Source: Campylobacterota bacterium
GTDB taxonomy: Bacteria > Campylobacterota > Campylobacteria > Campylobacterales > Thiovulaceae
DNA length: 64,000 nucleotides
Assembly (NCBI GenBank): GCA_030152305.1
Contig: JASKOM010000006.1
Location: 62,001-126,000, forward strand
Reading direction: 5' to 3'
The position numbers and the translations under genes are program-made. Positions 51,064-58,810 of the stretch are shown piece by piece (the first letter of the stretch is position 1; each line of letters starts with the position of its first letter). The notes under the pieces are model-generated. The model saw only the letters and a program-made list of their open reading frames with translations, ran no database searches and was not told the DNA's origin.

Positions 51064-51095
51064 CCTTCACCTAAAATGTGAAAACAAGGTGAAGG
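51064..51095 (+). terminator. Terminator of the str operon
   Basis: CCTTCACCT and AGGTGAAGG form a perfect 9-bp stem with a 14-base loop, followed within 10 bases by TTTTTATT, about 55 bases after fusA. Confidence 0.75.
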
Positions 51096-51211
51096 TAAAT
51101 AATTTTTATTAAACAAATATCTATATCAAATAATTGAATTTTCGAGTTGCCAGAAGACTATTGTCTTTAAAATAACACGAAATATATTAACACAATTAGG
51201 ATAATTATAAT

Positions 51212-51790
51212 TTGAGTCTTTCTACTTTAAATGTTTTGTTAGAGTGTTTTAATGCTCTTGATGTTTTGCAATTCGAACTTAATGACAATGTTTTTGATGA
51301 GCTTTTTCAAAATAAAAATCCACAAAGATTATTTGATTTTTCGGTTTCTAATTATGAAAAAGATATTAAAACATTGTTTTTTATTTTTGCTATTTCAGAA
51401 CGGTTACGACTAAATGATAAAAGTTTTTTTACAACCGAAGTTTTTTCGCTTTATTTACTAGTTGATTATATTATAGGTTTATTAGAACAAGATATCTATT
51501 GTGATTATTATGAAGATGAAATTATGCCTCTATTTTCACAATATATTTTTATTCCGTTAATTGTCAAGCAATTAGATAATAATGTTTTAAAATATTTAGA
51601 TGGTTTGTTGCCAACAAATGAAATTAATATTGCTGAAAAATTTATGGAATTATTTGGATTAAATCCAAATTTAGAATATTCATCACTTAATATAGTAAAA
51701 ATTTATTTGAACTTTTGGAAAAAGATCTTGAGGATGAGGTTGCTAAAGCAAAAGATTTTTAAAAATTTGTGTGCATTTGTCCAGAAATAA
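51212..51790 (+). CDS. Unknown acidic protein, probably frameshifted near its C-terminus
   Basis: 192 residues as read, TTG start with AGGA upstream. No domain recognised; the body is helical, acidic and Leu/Phe-rich. Near 51700 the reading probably should move: in another frame the sequence runs VKNLFELLEKDLEDEVAKAKDF and stops at 51762, a natural acidic helix, whereas the annotated frame gives a basic unlikely tail (FWKKILRMRLL). One extra A in the A5 run at 51696-51700 would restore it. The octamer at 51733 then encodes Asp-Glu-Val, as it does elsewhere. It lies between the str operon and the GTPase island and may or may not be part of the latter. Confidence 0.5.
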   Translation: MSLSTLNVLLECFNALDVLQFELNDNVFDELFQNKNPQRLFDFSVSNYEKDIKTLFFIFAISERLRLNDKSFFTTEVFSLYLLVDYIIGLLEQDIYCDYYEDEIMPLFSQYIFIPLIVKQLDNNVLKYLDGLLPTNEINIAEKFMELFGLNPNLEYSSLNIVKIYLNFWKKILRMRLLKQKIFKNLCAFVQK

Positions 51791-51801
51791 AAATTTCTAA
51801 A

Positions 51802-51810
51802 TGCTATATT
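51802..51810 (+). promoter_or_regulatory. Possible extended -10 promoter at the head of the GTPase island
   Basis: TGCTATATT (TGn plus TATATT) lies 52 bases before the first island gene; no clear -35. Confidence 0.35.
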
Positions 51811-51861
51811 TCCGCCAGATAAAAAAATTATCAAACAAAATTATTATTGAAAGGAAATTAA

Positions 51862-52143
51862 ATGGGTTTTTGGGGCAAAGCTTTTGAAATAGCTGGTGAT
51901 GTAGGTTCAGCACTTTGGACTGGTATGAAATTGGAAATGGAAAAAATCAAAGAACAAAAAGAAAAGTTCCAAAGTAAAAGTGATGATTTTTTAATTAATA
52001 TTTTAAGAAATCGACATAGTCCTCTTCGAGAGAGAATGGCTTCCAGTAGTCTTTTAAAAGAGAGAGGTTGGACATCAGAGCAGTTGAAAGAGTATGTTGA
52101 TCTTTTAAAACTTGAAGAAGAATTCAAAAGATCTTATTCGTAA
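51862..52143 (+). CDS. Small island protein A (unknown)
   Basis: 93 residues with AAGGAAATTAA before the ATG. The N-terminal 35 residues look like an amphipathic helix (GFWGKAFEIAGDVGSALWTG) and a charged coil. The second half, DDFLINILRNR ... SSLLKERGWTSEQLKEYVDLL, resembles EELIKLLEN ... KKVLQFRGYTAEELAKY in the next gene, so both carry a small shared helical domain ending in (R)G(W/Y)T-x-E-x-L-x-x-Y. No known family is recognised. It is the first gene of the block leading to the first GTPase. Confidence 0.65.
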   Translation: MGFWGKAFEIAGDVGSALWTGMKLEMEKIKEQKEKFQSKSDDFLINILRNRHSPLRERMASSSLLKERGWTSEQLKEYVDLLKLEEEFKRSYS

Positions 52144-52167
52144 GTTATAAATAATCAAGGAAATTAA

Positions 52168-52494
52168 ATGACGGGAATTTTCTTCGACTGTCTACACTTA
52201 TTAGTGTTATGCAATTCTAAAAGTTCTGAAGAGTTAATTAAACTTCTTGAAAATGGTTCTTTGTTAGGAGGTGTTGCTAAAAAAGTTTTACAATTTCGAG
52301 GTTACACAGCTGAAGAATTAGCTAAATATCCTTCTAAATATCCTCCATTTGTATTTCCAATTGGATATATAATAAACAAAAGCAATGAAGAAGATAAGCA
52401 AAAAGAAATAGAAGCTAGAGAAGAACGAGAACGACAAGCAAAACAAGAAGACGAAAGGCAAAGACAAAAAGAAGCAGAAAATCACAAAGCTTAA
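52168..52494 (+). CDS. Small island protein B, paralogous domain plus charged coil
   Basis: 108 residues, preceded by AAGGAAATTAA as in the gene before. Residues about 18-50 share the small RGYT-x-E-E-L-x-x-Y domain with protein A. Residues 70-108 are a highly charged coil (AREERERQAKQEDERQRQ) very similar to the coil in the 54113 gene. No family recognised. Both shared features tie it to the island. Confidence 0.65.
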   Translation: MTGIFFDCLHLLVLCNSKSSEELIKLLENGSLLGGVAKKVLQFRGYTAEELAKYPSKYPPFVFPIGYIINKSNEEDKQKEIEAREERERQAKQEDERQRQKEAENHKA

Positions 52495-52571
52495 ATTATC
52501 GATAAAATCAAATAAATTAAGCGAATATGTATAAAAAAAAATTATAATTCGTAAAATTTTAAAGGAATTAA

Positions 52572-52970
52572 ATGTTTTTAAATAGATTAAGTAGCAACGA
52601 AAAAGAGGCTTTTTTACAATTAGCTTATCATATTTCATATATTGATGGTGAATTTGCAGAATCAGAACAAGCAGTTATTCATGTTTATTGTGCAGAAATG
52701 GGAATTAATGATTCTGGTTATAACAAAGATAGTTTTAATTTAAATGAAATTACATCTGTGTTTGCAAATTCGCAAAGTCAAAAAATAGTTTTGATTGAAT
52801 TAATGGGTTTGGTTTTTGCTGATGGTGTTTTTAGTTCAGAAGAACAAGCAGTTATAAACAGCATTTCGAATAACTTTAATATCGATAGTGAAACTGTTAA
52901 TAAATATGCTGAATGGACAAAAGCGATATTGTCTTTAACAATCGACGGCGAAAGCTTTTTTATAAGTTAA
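52572..52970 (+). CDS. TerB-like protein
   Basis: 132 residues, all helical. Two repeats of the TerB-type motif are visible: LAYHISYIDGEFAESEQAVI and LMGLVFADGVFSSEEQAVI (hydrophobic-x-x-A/S-D/G-x-x-(S)-x-x-E), each with an acidic turn that binds metal in TerB. TerB-like domains occur in tellurite/stress and phage-defence (ter) gene sets and are linked to membrane-associated complexes. AAAGGAATTAA precedes the start. It lies between the small paralogues and the zinc-ribbon gene. Confidence 0.75.
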   Translation: MFLNRLSSNEKEAFLQLAYHISYIDGEFAESEQAVIHVYCAEMGINDSGYNKDSFNLNEITSVFANSQSQKIVLIELMGLVFADGVFSSEEQAVINSISNNFNIDSETVNKYAEWTKAILSLTIDGESFFIS

Positions 52971-52985
52971 GAAAAAGGAATACAA

Positions 52986-53231
52986 ATGGCTTTACCCTTT
53001 ATATTGGGTGCAATGGGAGTCGCTGCTGTTGCAAAAATGGCAAGTTCAAAATGTCGTCGTTGTGATACAACTTTTTGGACGAGTGGATGTAAAGTTAATG
53101 GCGATGATTATTGTGAAGCATGTTGTAGTAGTCAAAGAAATTGTAGGAATTGTGGTAGTTCATACATTTCTAGAGGGCAAGATTCTCAGTTTTGTCAAAA
53201 TTGTATAGATAGAGGAATTAAATGGAATTAA
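52986..53231 (+). CDS. Zinc-ribbon protein with hydrophobic N-terminus
   Basis: 81 residues. The first 18 (ALPFILGAMGVAAVAKM) are hydrophobic. Then come two cysteine sets: CRRCD with CEACC, and CRNCG with CQNC, enough for two treble/ribbon zinc sites. The N-terminus matches that of the 54113 gene (M-x-LP-x-x-x-GA). Its last 10 bases overlap the first GTPase gene. Probably a membrane-associated zinc protein; partner binding is inferred from context. Confidence 0.7.
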   Translation: MALPFILGAMGVAAVAKMASSKCRRCDTTFWTSGCKVNGDDYCEACCSSQRNCRNCGSSYISRGQDSQFCQNCIDRGIKWN

Positions 53232-54100
53232 GTTTTTTGGAACAATTTAAAGCTTATTTATCAGCTGATGATATAACAAATATCAAAAATGCTAATGATG
53301 AGGTTATAAATTTTGGTAAAACGATTAAAGTAGCATGTATCGGTATTTATAATAACGGTAAAAGCTCTTTGTTAAATGTTCTTGTTGATGATTTTGAAGA
53401 GAAAACTTTTAAAGTTTCTGACAAAAGAGAAACAACAACATCTAAAGAAGTTGCTAAAAACGGTTTTACATATATTGATACACCGGGATTGAACGAAAAT
53501 GATCAAGATGATAAAGTTGTGTTTGACACAATGCATAAATCAGATTGTAATTTATTTGTTCATAATGTAGCAGGAGGAGAATTTACAGAAGCCGAAGTAA
53601 AATCTTTAGAAAAAATAAAACTTAATTGGAATAATCCTAAAGATTTTATTAATCAAACTGTTTTTGTGCTTTCAAGAATTGATGAAATCGGAAACGAAGC
53701 TGATATCACAAATACTGAAAACAAAATGAAAGAGCAGATTAAAAAAATATACGGAGTCGAAAATCCTATGTTTATTGCTGTTTTTTCAAAAAGATATCAA
53801 AAAGGCAAAATTGAATCAAAACAGACATTGATTGACAAAAGCAATATTGAAAATCTTAAAAATGAAATTAAGAACCTTTCAACTAAACGACATAACGATA
53901 TTCTTAAAACAAAAGAATCTCGATTAAATAGTGCCGTTGAAAATGCTAGAACTAAGATTGTTAATTTGTTAAACAGCAAAAAATCAAGTCGAGATACAAA
54001 AGTAACACAAAACAATAATTACGATAGTAATTTAAATAGCGATATTTCGTCTATTCGAAGCACACTCTCTAGTAAATATAGAACTTTAAATAATATATAA
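53222..54100 (+). CDS. GTPase 1 of the island (dynamin-like/YfjP-type)
   Basis: 292 residues with AGAGGAATTAA before the ATG. G1 is GIYNNGKSSL (41-50), G2 Thr in RETTTSKE, G3 IDTPGL (85-90), and G4 reads SRID (151-154), a variant of N/TKxD. After the G domain come about 130 helical residues (KTKESRLNSAVENARTKIVNLL) and a Ser/Asn-rich end. It is about half the length of a full bacterial dynamin and has no membrane segment. The GATGAGGT at 53297 encodes Asp-Glu-Val. It overlaps the zinc-ribbon gene. The family call is sure at GTPase level, less so for the subfamily. Confidence 0.8.
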   Translation: MELSFLEQFKAYLSADDITNIKNANDEVINFGKTIKVACIGIYNNGKSSLLNVLVDDFEEKTFKVSDKRETTTSKEVAKNGFTYIDTPGLNENDQDDKVVFDTMHKSDCNLFVHNVAGGEFTEAEVKSLEKIKLNWNNPKDFINQTVFVLSRIDEIGNEADITNTENKMKEQIKKIYGVENPMFIAVFSKRYQKGKIESKQTLIDKSNIENLKNEIKNLSTKRHNDILKTKESRLNSAVENARTKIVNLLNSKKSSRDTKVTQNNNYDSNLNSDISSIRSTLSSKYRTLNNI

Positions 54101-54112
54101 AAGGATTAGAAA

Positions 54113-54514
54113 ATGCCATTACCTTGGTTAATTGGTGCAGCAGTTATTGGCGGTCTTGGATGGTTAGCAAATAAAAGTGCCGAAGAAGATGAGCGACGAG
54201 AAAGAGAAGCTCGAGAAGAACGAGAGCGAGAAGCAAGACGACAGCGAGAACGAGAAGCAGAGGATGAGAGACAAAGACAATTAGACAATAGACGATCATC
54301 TGCTAGAAGCGATATTTCATCTTTTCAATCACGATCAGTTTCGGACATTAAAAATAATCATGGTGCTACAATCAGCATAAGCGGTGATTCAGTAACAGTT
54401 AGTTCAAAAAGTGCTGAATATAACACACGATCTAATGAAATTCAAAACTTGAATAACGAAATCGCTACTTTAGAAAACTTACTCAAAGACTTTCCAGTTA
54501 AAAAAGCAAATTAA
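54113..54514 (+). CDS. Hydrophobic N-terminus plus charged-coil island protein
   Basis: 133 residues. The start PLPWLIGAAVIGGLGWLA is one hydrophobic segment matching the zinc-ribbon protein's N-terminus. Residues 22-60 are a nearly uninterrupted Glu/Arg coil (REREAREEREREARRQ), very like that of protein B at 52168. The C-terminal half is Ser-rich with a short helical end (IATLENLLKDF). It lies 12 bases after GTPase 1 and directly before a terminator, so it ends the first block. Function unknown; membrane tethering is plausible. Confidence 0.6.
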   Translation: MPLPWLIGAAVIGGLGWLANKSAEEDERREREAREEREREARRQREREAEDERQRQLDNRRSSARSDISSFQSRSVSDIKNNHGATISISGDSVTVSSKSAEYNTRSNEIQNLNNEIATLENLLKDFPVKKAN

Positions 54515-54524
54515 TAACTGAACA

Positions 54525-54564
54525 AAAAAGTTAGATGACTTATATAACAGTTATCTAACTTTTT
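54525..54564 (+). terminator. Strong terminator between the two island blocks
   Basis: AAAAAGTTAGAT and ATCTAACTTTTT form a 12-bp stem with a 16-base loop; the T run at the 3' arm completes a rho-independent terminator. Confidence 0.85.
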
Positions 54565-54601
54565 ACGACATCTATCTTAAAAATCAACAAGGTTTTAATA
54601 A

Positions 54602-56311
54602 ATGAGACAAAAACTAGACGAGTTTTATAATGAACTTGACAAATTAGCAATTGAGCGAAATAGTCTTGACGATAAAACTGAAAAATTAAAAAAATCTATT
54701 ACTGGATTTGAAATAAAAGTTAAAAGTTTAAAAATTAACAAAGAATTTGAAAAAAATAAAGATTTGTATGATCAACTAAGCAAAACTTTAAACACATTAA
54801 ATAAATCTTCAGAAGCTTGGGTAAAAATTAATCTTAGCCGTTTGGAAAATGAACTAAAGTTTAGAGATTCGTTATCTGATAAATTTGTTGTTATTGTATT
54901 TGGAAAAGTTAAAGCTGGTAAAAGTTCTCTCGGCAATTTTATAGCTGAACATAAATTATCTAAACAAGAGATTAAATTTTTTAAATATGATATTGCAGGT
55001 AAAAAGCAAGATATTAAAAAATTGGAAGAAATCGATGATAGTAAAGGTTTTGCTGTTAATAATTTAGAATGCACTGTTGAAATTCAAGGTTTTAATCTTG
55101 GTCGCATGGTTTGGATAGACACTCCCGGATTAGGTTCAATGACGAAAGAAAATGGACAATTAACAAAGGATTATATTCAATCAGCAGATTATATTATTTA
55201 TCCGACCTCATCGGCTCACCCTTTTCAACAAGATGAAAAAGCATCATTGGAAGAACTTTTAACACAAAAAAAAGCTGTTTCTATTTTTATTACAAAGTCT
55301 GATACAGTCGAGGAAGACGAACATAATGGTAAATTGATAAAAAAGACTGTTAACAAAACAGCTGATAGAAGAGCAGGTCAAGAAAAACAAGTTAAAGAAG
55401 AAATTAAGAAATTTATAAAAGATCAAGGCTATATTGAACCTGAAAATGTAATTTCTCTTTCTGTTCATACTGCAAAAGAAGCTTTAAAAAATAAAGATTC
55501 TAAAGAGTTTCATAATAGCAATGTAGAAAAGTTCTATATGCAATTTACTGAAATCGTTAAAACAAAAGCGAATAAATTAAAAGCTGAAGCTCCGTTAAAA
55601 CGATTACAGTCTTTTGTTGAAAATGAGTTAATTAACTCTAAACAGGAATTATCAACTTCTCAATTAAAACAAGAAGTAGAAAAGCTAAAAAAAGATAATC
55701 AAGCATCTCAAACTAAGTTTGAAAATGATCTTAAAGATGTGAAAAATGGGCTATCTTTAAAATTTGAAGCAATGGTAACTCAAGCTGAATCTGATACAGA
55801 TACTAAAATTAAAGAAAATGATAAAAAAACAGGTAAAGATAAAAAAGAGTTAAAAGATATTTATGAAGAAACTTTTAAACAACTTAAAAGAAGTTTAAAC
55901 GAACATGTTTCTGACAAACTTAATGAATCAATCAAAAAAACTTTAACAGATGTTGCAAAAACGATGGAATCTTTTGAAGAGACTTTCAGTGTTGATAAAA
56001 AATATAATACTGGTAGCATTAAGAAAGATAAAAGTGGTTTTATAAGAAAATTCTTCAATACTATTACATTTGGATGGGTAGATTTAGATACTGAAGTGGA
56101 AACTTATAAATATGAAATTGGAGACAATAGAGATGAAGTTATTAAAACATTTAAAACAAGCTCCATATCGTTTTATGAGAAACAGATAGACGGACAAATT
56201 AAATTGTTTAAAGATCAGTTTTTCAATCCTTTTAATACAACTGTTGATAATTTCTTAAATATGCTAACAGCTTTTGAAAATGAAATTAAACAAATCGTTA
56301 AGGATAAATAA
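54602..56311 (+). CDS. GTPase 2 of the island (dynamin-like, LeoA/YfjP-type)
   Basis: 569 residues. N-terminal coiled coil (1-90), then G1 GKVKAGKSSL (101-110), G3 IDTPGLGS (172-179) and G4 TKSD (231-234). The Q-Q-D region after STSSAHPF and the following helical half (about 330-560) with KLKKDNQASQTKFENDL fit the stalk of bacterial dynamin-like proteins. A mildly hydrophobic stretch (GFIRKFFNTITFGWV) around 485 could be a membrane paddle. Its last base starts the next GTPase gene (stop TAA and ATG overlap). The GATGAGGT complement at 55205 encodes Thr-Ser-Ser. Confidence 0.8.
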   Translation: MRQKLDEFYNELDKLAIERNSLDDKTEKLKKSITGFEIKVKSLKINKEFEKNKDLYDQLSKTLNTLNKSSEAWVKINLSRLENELKFRDSLSDKFVVIVFGKVKAGKSSLGNFIAEHKLSKQEIKFFKYDIAGKKQDIKKLEEIDDSKGFAVNNLECTVEIQGFNLGRMVWIDTPGLGSMTKENGQLTKDYIQSADYIIYPTSSAHPFQQDEKASLEELLTQKKAVSIFITKSDTVEEDEHNGKLIKKTVNKTADRRAGQEKQVKEEIKKFIKDQGYIEPENVISLSVHTAKEALKNKDSKEFHNSNVEKFYMQFTEIVKTKANKLKAEAPLKRLQSFVENELINSKQELSTSQLKQEVEKLKKDNQASQTKFENDLKDVKNGLSLKFEAMVTQAESDTDTKIKENDKKTGKDKKELKDIYEETFKQLKRSLNEHVSDKLNESIKKTLTDVAKTMESFEETFSVDKKYNTGSIKKDKSGFIRKFFNTITFGWVDLDTEVETYKYEIGDNRDEVIKTFKTSSISFYEKQIDGQIKLFKDQFFNPFNTTVDNFLNMLTAFENEIKQIVKDK

Positions 56312-57816
56312 TGTTAAACATTGAAGCATATCGAACTAGATTAAATGAAATTGTTGCTTGTTCGAAAGATCTAATTCAAACTGATGAAATCAACGAATTT
56401 AATAAATATGTTCTTGAAAAGTTAAATAATTTAGAACCGTCTTTAATGGTTTATGGAACATACAATGCTGGAAAAAGTTCTTTAATTAATGCTATTTTTG
56501 GTGAAGATGAAAAAGCAAAAACAAGTGATATTCCTGAAACTGACAAAGTAACGGGTTACACATATAAAGGTTTTACAATTTACGACACCCCCGGAATTAA
56601 TGCTCCAATTGAACATGAACTAGTTACACATGCACATCTTAATAAAACAGAAGCTGTTCTATTTGTAATTAGTAACGATGGTTCATTTGAAGAAGAATAT
56701 ATTTATCAACGAATTAGTGATATTGTAAAAATGAACAAACCGCTAATTCTTGTATTAAATAACAAAAGCGGTATCGATTTAGATTCTGAACAGGCATTTC
56801 AAGAAAGTCAAAAATTAAATACTAATTTATTAAAAATTGGAGACAGAAACGGTATTAAAAATATTGAAACAAAAGTTAAATTTGCTGTTGTAAATACCAA
56901 AACTGCTTTAAAAGGTAAATTAGAAAATAAAAAATTATTAATAGAACGAAGTAAAATTTCTGTTCTTGAAGATATGATTGAACAACAGTTAAAAGATTCA
57001 GATATTGGTGTTGTTGTTAATGCTCTTAATATTTATATTGATAAATATATCAATAAATTAATTTCTATAATTGATTCAAAACTTACTGGTAAAAATATAA
57101 CTGATTTAGAGTTAAAAGTTCTTCAGGACATGATTACATCATTGGAAATCATGAAAAATAGTAATGAAATTAAAATTAATAATTTGCTAGAATCTAAATT
57201 AATGTCAAATAGAGAAGTTTTGTTTGATTTATTAAATAGAGGTTATGATTCAAATGAGTTTTTAAAAACTCTTCGAAATGAACTTGAACATGATTTAACA
57301 GCAAGTTTGAAAAATGTTCAATTGCAAATCAAAGAACGAACACAGCAATTAACTCAAGAACAAAAAGAGATTGAAATCAAATTAAAAAGAGAAACTCTTT
57401 TAAGTTCAAGTTCAAATAATGCAACAACAATTGAAATTAATGACTCAAATGAATCTATTCAGATTCCGCCAATTCCACCAATTCCTGGAATTCCTCCTGT
57501 GGCAATTGTTATCGTTAATGCAGTTATAACTGTTGCAAATTTATTTTTTAAAAATAATGCTGAAAATAATAAAGTTGAAAAACAGGCTGAAGCTGAACGA
57601 ACTCGTGTTTTAGGAATACAGCGAACTGTTGCTGAGGTATTTTCAAAAATAAAAAGTAACTCTATTGAAGCTACTGAAAAAGCTTTGAATGATTTATTTG
57701 ATATTTTGATAGAAAACTATAAAAAAGATTCTGTTATTTTTCAAGGTCAAAAAAAATATTTAATTGACAAGAAAGATAAACTTCACGAATTGATAATTAA
57801 TCAACAAAAGATATAA
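56311..57816 (+). CDS. GTPase 3 of the island (dynamin-like)
   Basis: 501 residues. G1 GTYNAGKSSL (49-58), G3 YDTPGI (91-96), G4 NKSGID (151-156), a variant of NKxD. The C-terminal half has long helices and, near residue 395-425, a proline-rich then hydrophobic segment (PPIPGIPPVAIVIVNAVITVANLFF), a likely membrane-inserting paddle. It overlaps GTPase 2 by one base, so the two are translated as a pair, as dynamin-like pairs are. The partner helices end with KLHELIINQQK. The cysteine-cluster gene follows 5 bases later. Confidence 0.8.
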   Translation: MLNIEAYRTRLNEIVACSKDLIQTDEINEFNKYVLEKLNNLEPSLMVYGTYNAGKSSLINAIFGEDEKAKTSDIPETDKVTGYTYKGFTIYDTPGINAPIEHELVTHAHLNKTEAVLFVISNDGSFEEEYIYQRISDIVKMNKPLILVLNNKSGIDLDSEQAFQESQKLNTNLLKIGDRNGIKNIETKVKFAVVNTKTALKGKLENKKLLIERSKISVLEDMIEQQLKDSDIGVVVNALNIYIDKYINKLISIIDSKLTGKNITDLELKVLQDMITSLEIMKNSNEIKINNLLESKLMSNREVLFDLLNRGYDSNEFLKTLRNELEHDLTASLKNVQLQIKERTQQLTQEQKEIEIKLKRETLLSSSSNNATTIEINDSNESIQIPPIPPIPGIPPVAIVIVNAVITVANLFFKNNAENNKVEKQAEAERTRVLGIQRTVAEVFSKIKSNSIEATEKALNDLFDILIENYKKDSVIFQGQKKYLIDKKDKLHELIINQQKI

Positions 57817-57821
57817 AATAA

Positions 57822-58109
57822 ATGACATCTTTTCCTTGCAATTCGTGTGGCGAATGTTGTCGAAATATTGCTCATATTCCAGAATTGAAAGATTTTCATT
57901 CTGGAGATGGAATTTGTAAATTCTTAAAAAATAACAGATGTGAAATCTACGAAAACCGTCCCGATATTTGCAAAGTCGATACAATGTTCGAAAAAACATA
58001 TCACAAATTTTATACAAAAGAACAATTTTATAATCTAAATATCGAAGCTTGTTTTCAACTTCAAGAACGAGCAAAAATAATTAACTTTGAAAATAATTAT
58101 ACTAATTAA
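57822..58109 (+). CDS. YkgJ-family cysteine cluster protein
   Basis: 95 residues. CNSCGECCRNI followed by CKFL, CEIYENRPDICKVD is the CxxCxxCC ... CxIYxxRPxxC signature of the YkgJ/UPF0153 family, thought to bind zinc or iron-sulfur centres. It follows GTPase 3 by 5 bases. The family is widespread in housekeeping contexts, so its link to the GTPases may be only positional. No ribosome-binding site is obvious; coupling to the upstream stop is likely. Confidence 0.85.
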   Translation: MTSFPCNSCGECCRNIAHIPELKDFHSGDGICKFLKNNRCEIYENRPDICKVDTMFEKTYHKFYTKEQFYNLNIEACFQLQERAKIINFENNYTN

Positions 58110-58233
58110 ACTTCAAAATTTTAAGTTATTTATATTCTCTTATTTATTTGTGGATCTAAAAATACTATTTTCATATTATTCTTAGATTCCGTGTTGTTGC
58201 CTGTAACGACGAAGTTGCCCGTTTTGTGTGAAG

Positions 58234-58690
58234 TTATTTTAGTTTTTGAATTGTCTTTTTAAGTTGTGGCAAAGTTTTTATTAAATCAAGTTCGATAGCT
58301 GAAGCTAATCGTTCGAGTCATTTTGCTCGTGTTTCTTGAATCAGTGAATCATGTTCTTTTTCTTTGTAACCTTTTATATCAATAATATCAAGATTTTTTC
58401 GAAAAACAATTGCAATACTTTTATAAATTCTATCATTCTTTTTATCTTTTCGATCTTCCAAAGTTTCAATTAAAGCATTTAATTCTTTGTAATAATCACC
58501 ACCAAGATCTCGCCATTCAAGAATCTTGTGATTAATGAAAACTTCATATATTTATAATTCTAATTTAGTTGATAAATATGTAACTGCTTTTAATAAAATA
58601 TAAATATGAGCCATAACTCCTCTATCTTCAGCTGTGCCACCTCGTTTTGATTTTATAACAGATTCAAACAATAAAATAAATTAATAAACA
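58234..58690 (-). pseudogene. Degenerate phage-type regulator remnant (KilA-N/Bro-like tail)
   Basis: Read on the minus strand, the stretch encodes ESVIKSKRGGTAEDRGVMAH and IYILLKAVTYLSTKLEL, a stop, then in another frame EVFINHKILEWRDLGGDYY, YKSIAIVFRKNLDIID, EKEHDSLIQETRAK, an in-frame TGA where a Trp codon is expected (AK-stop-LERLASAIEL), and a proper TAA end. Such wording is typical of the C-terminal parts of phage antirepressor-like proteins. It has no start. The 58110-58233 stretch shows nothing. Together with the KilA-N gene next to it, this looks like a decayed prophage piece. Confidence 0.6.
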
Positions 58691-58763
58691 TATTCAAAAT
58701 TTATAATAATCTCGAATGATCGTTTTTCTCAAATTTGATTGTTTGTCATCCAAAATCAAATTA

Positions 58764-58807
58764 GTCATCCCGAAGCGATAGCTCCTGTAATCCATTTCGG
58801 GATCTAA
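58764..58807. repeat. Dispersed palindromic repeat, copy 1
   Basis: GTCATCCCGAAGCGATAGCT followed by CCTGTAATCC and TTTCGGGATCT. The outer arms (CATCCCGAA / TTTCGGGAT) pair. The same wording returns at 59988-60032 (inverted) and 62230-62270. Confidence 0.7.
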
Positions 58808-58810
58808 AAA

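Noticed and set aside
54602..57816. Standard housekeeping GTPases such as Era or Der
   Set aside because: G4 motifs and the long helical C-terminal halves do not fit; KH domains (Era) or duplicated G domains (Der) are absent.
58234..58690. TGA read as tryptophan (alternative genetic code)
   Set aside because: Only the degenerate gene shows TGA at an expected Trp codon; rimP and the transglycosylase gene end properly at TGA, and Trp is TGG in intact genes.
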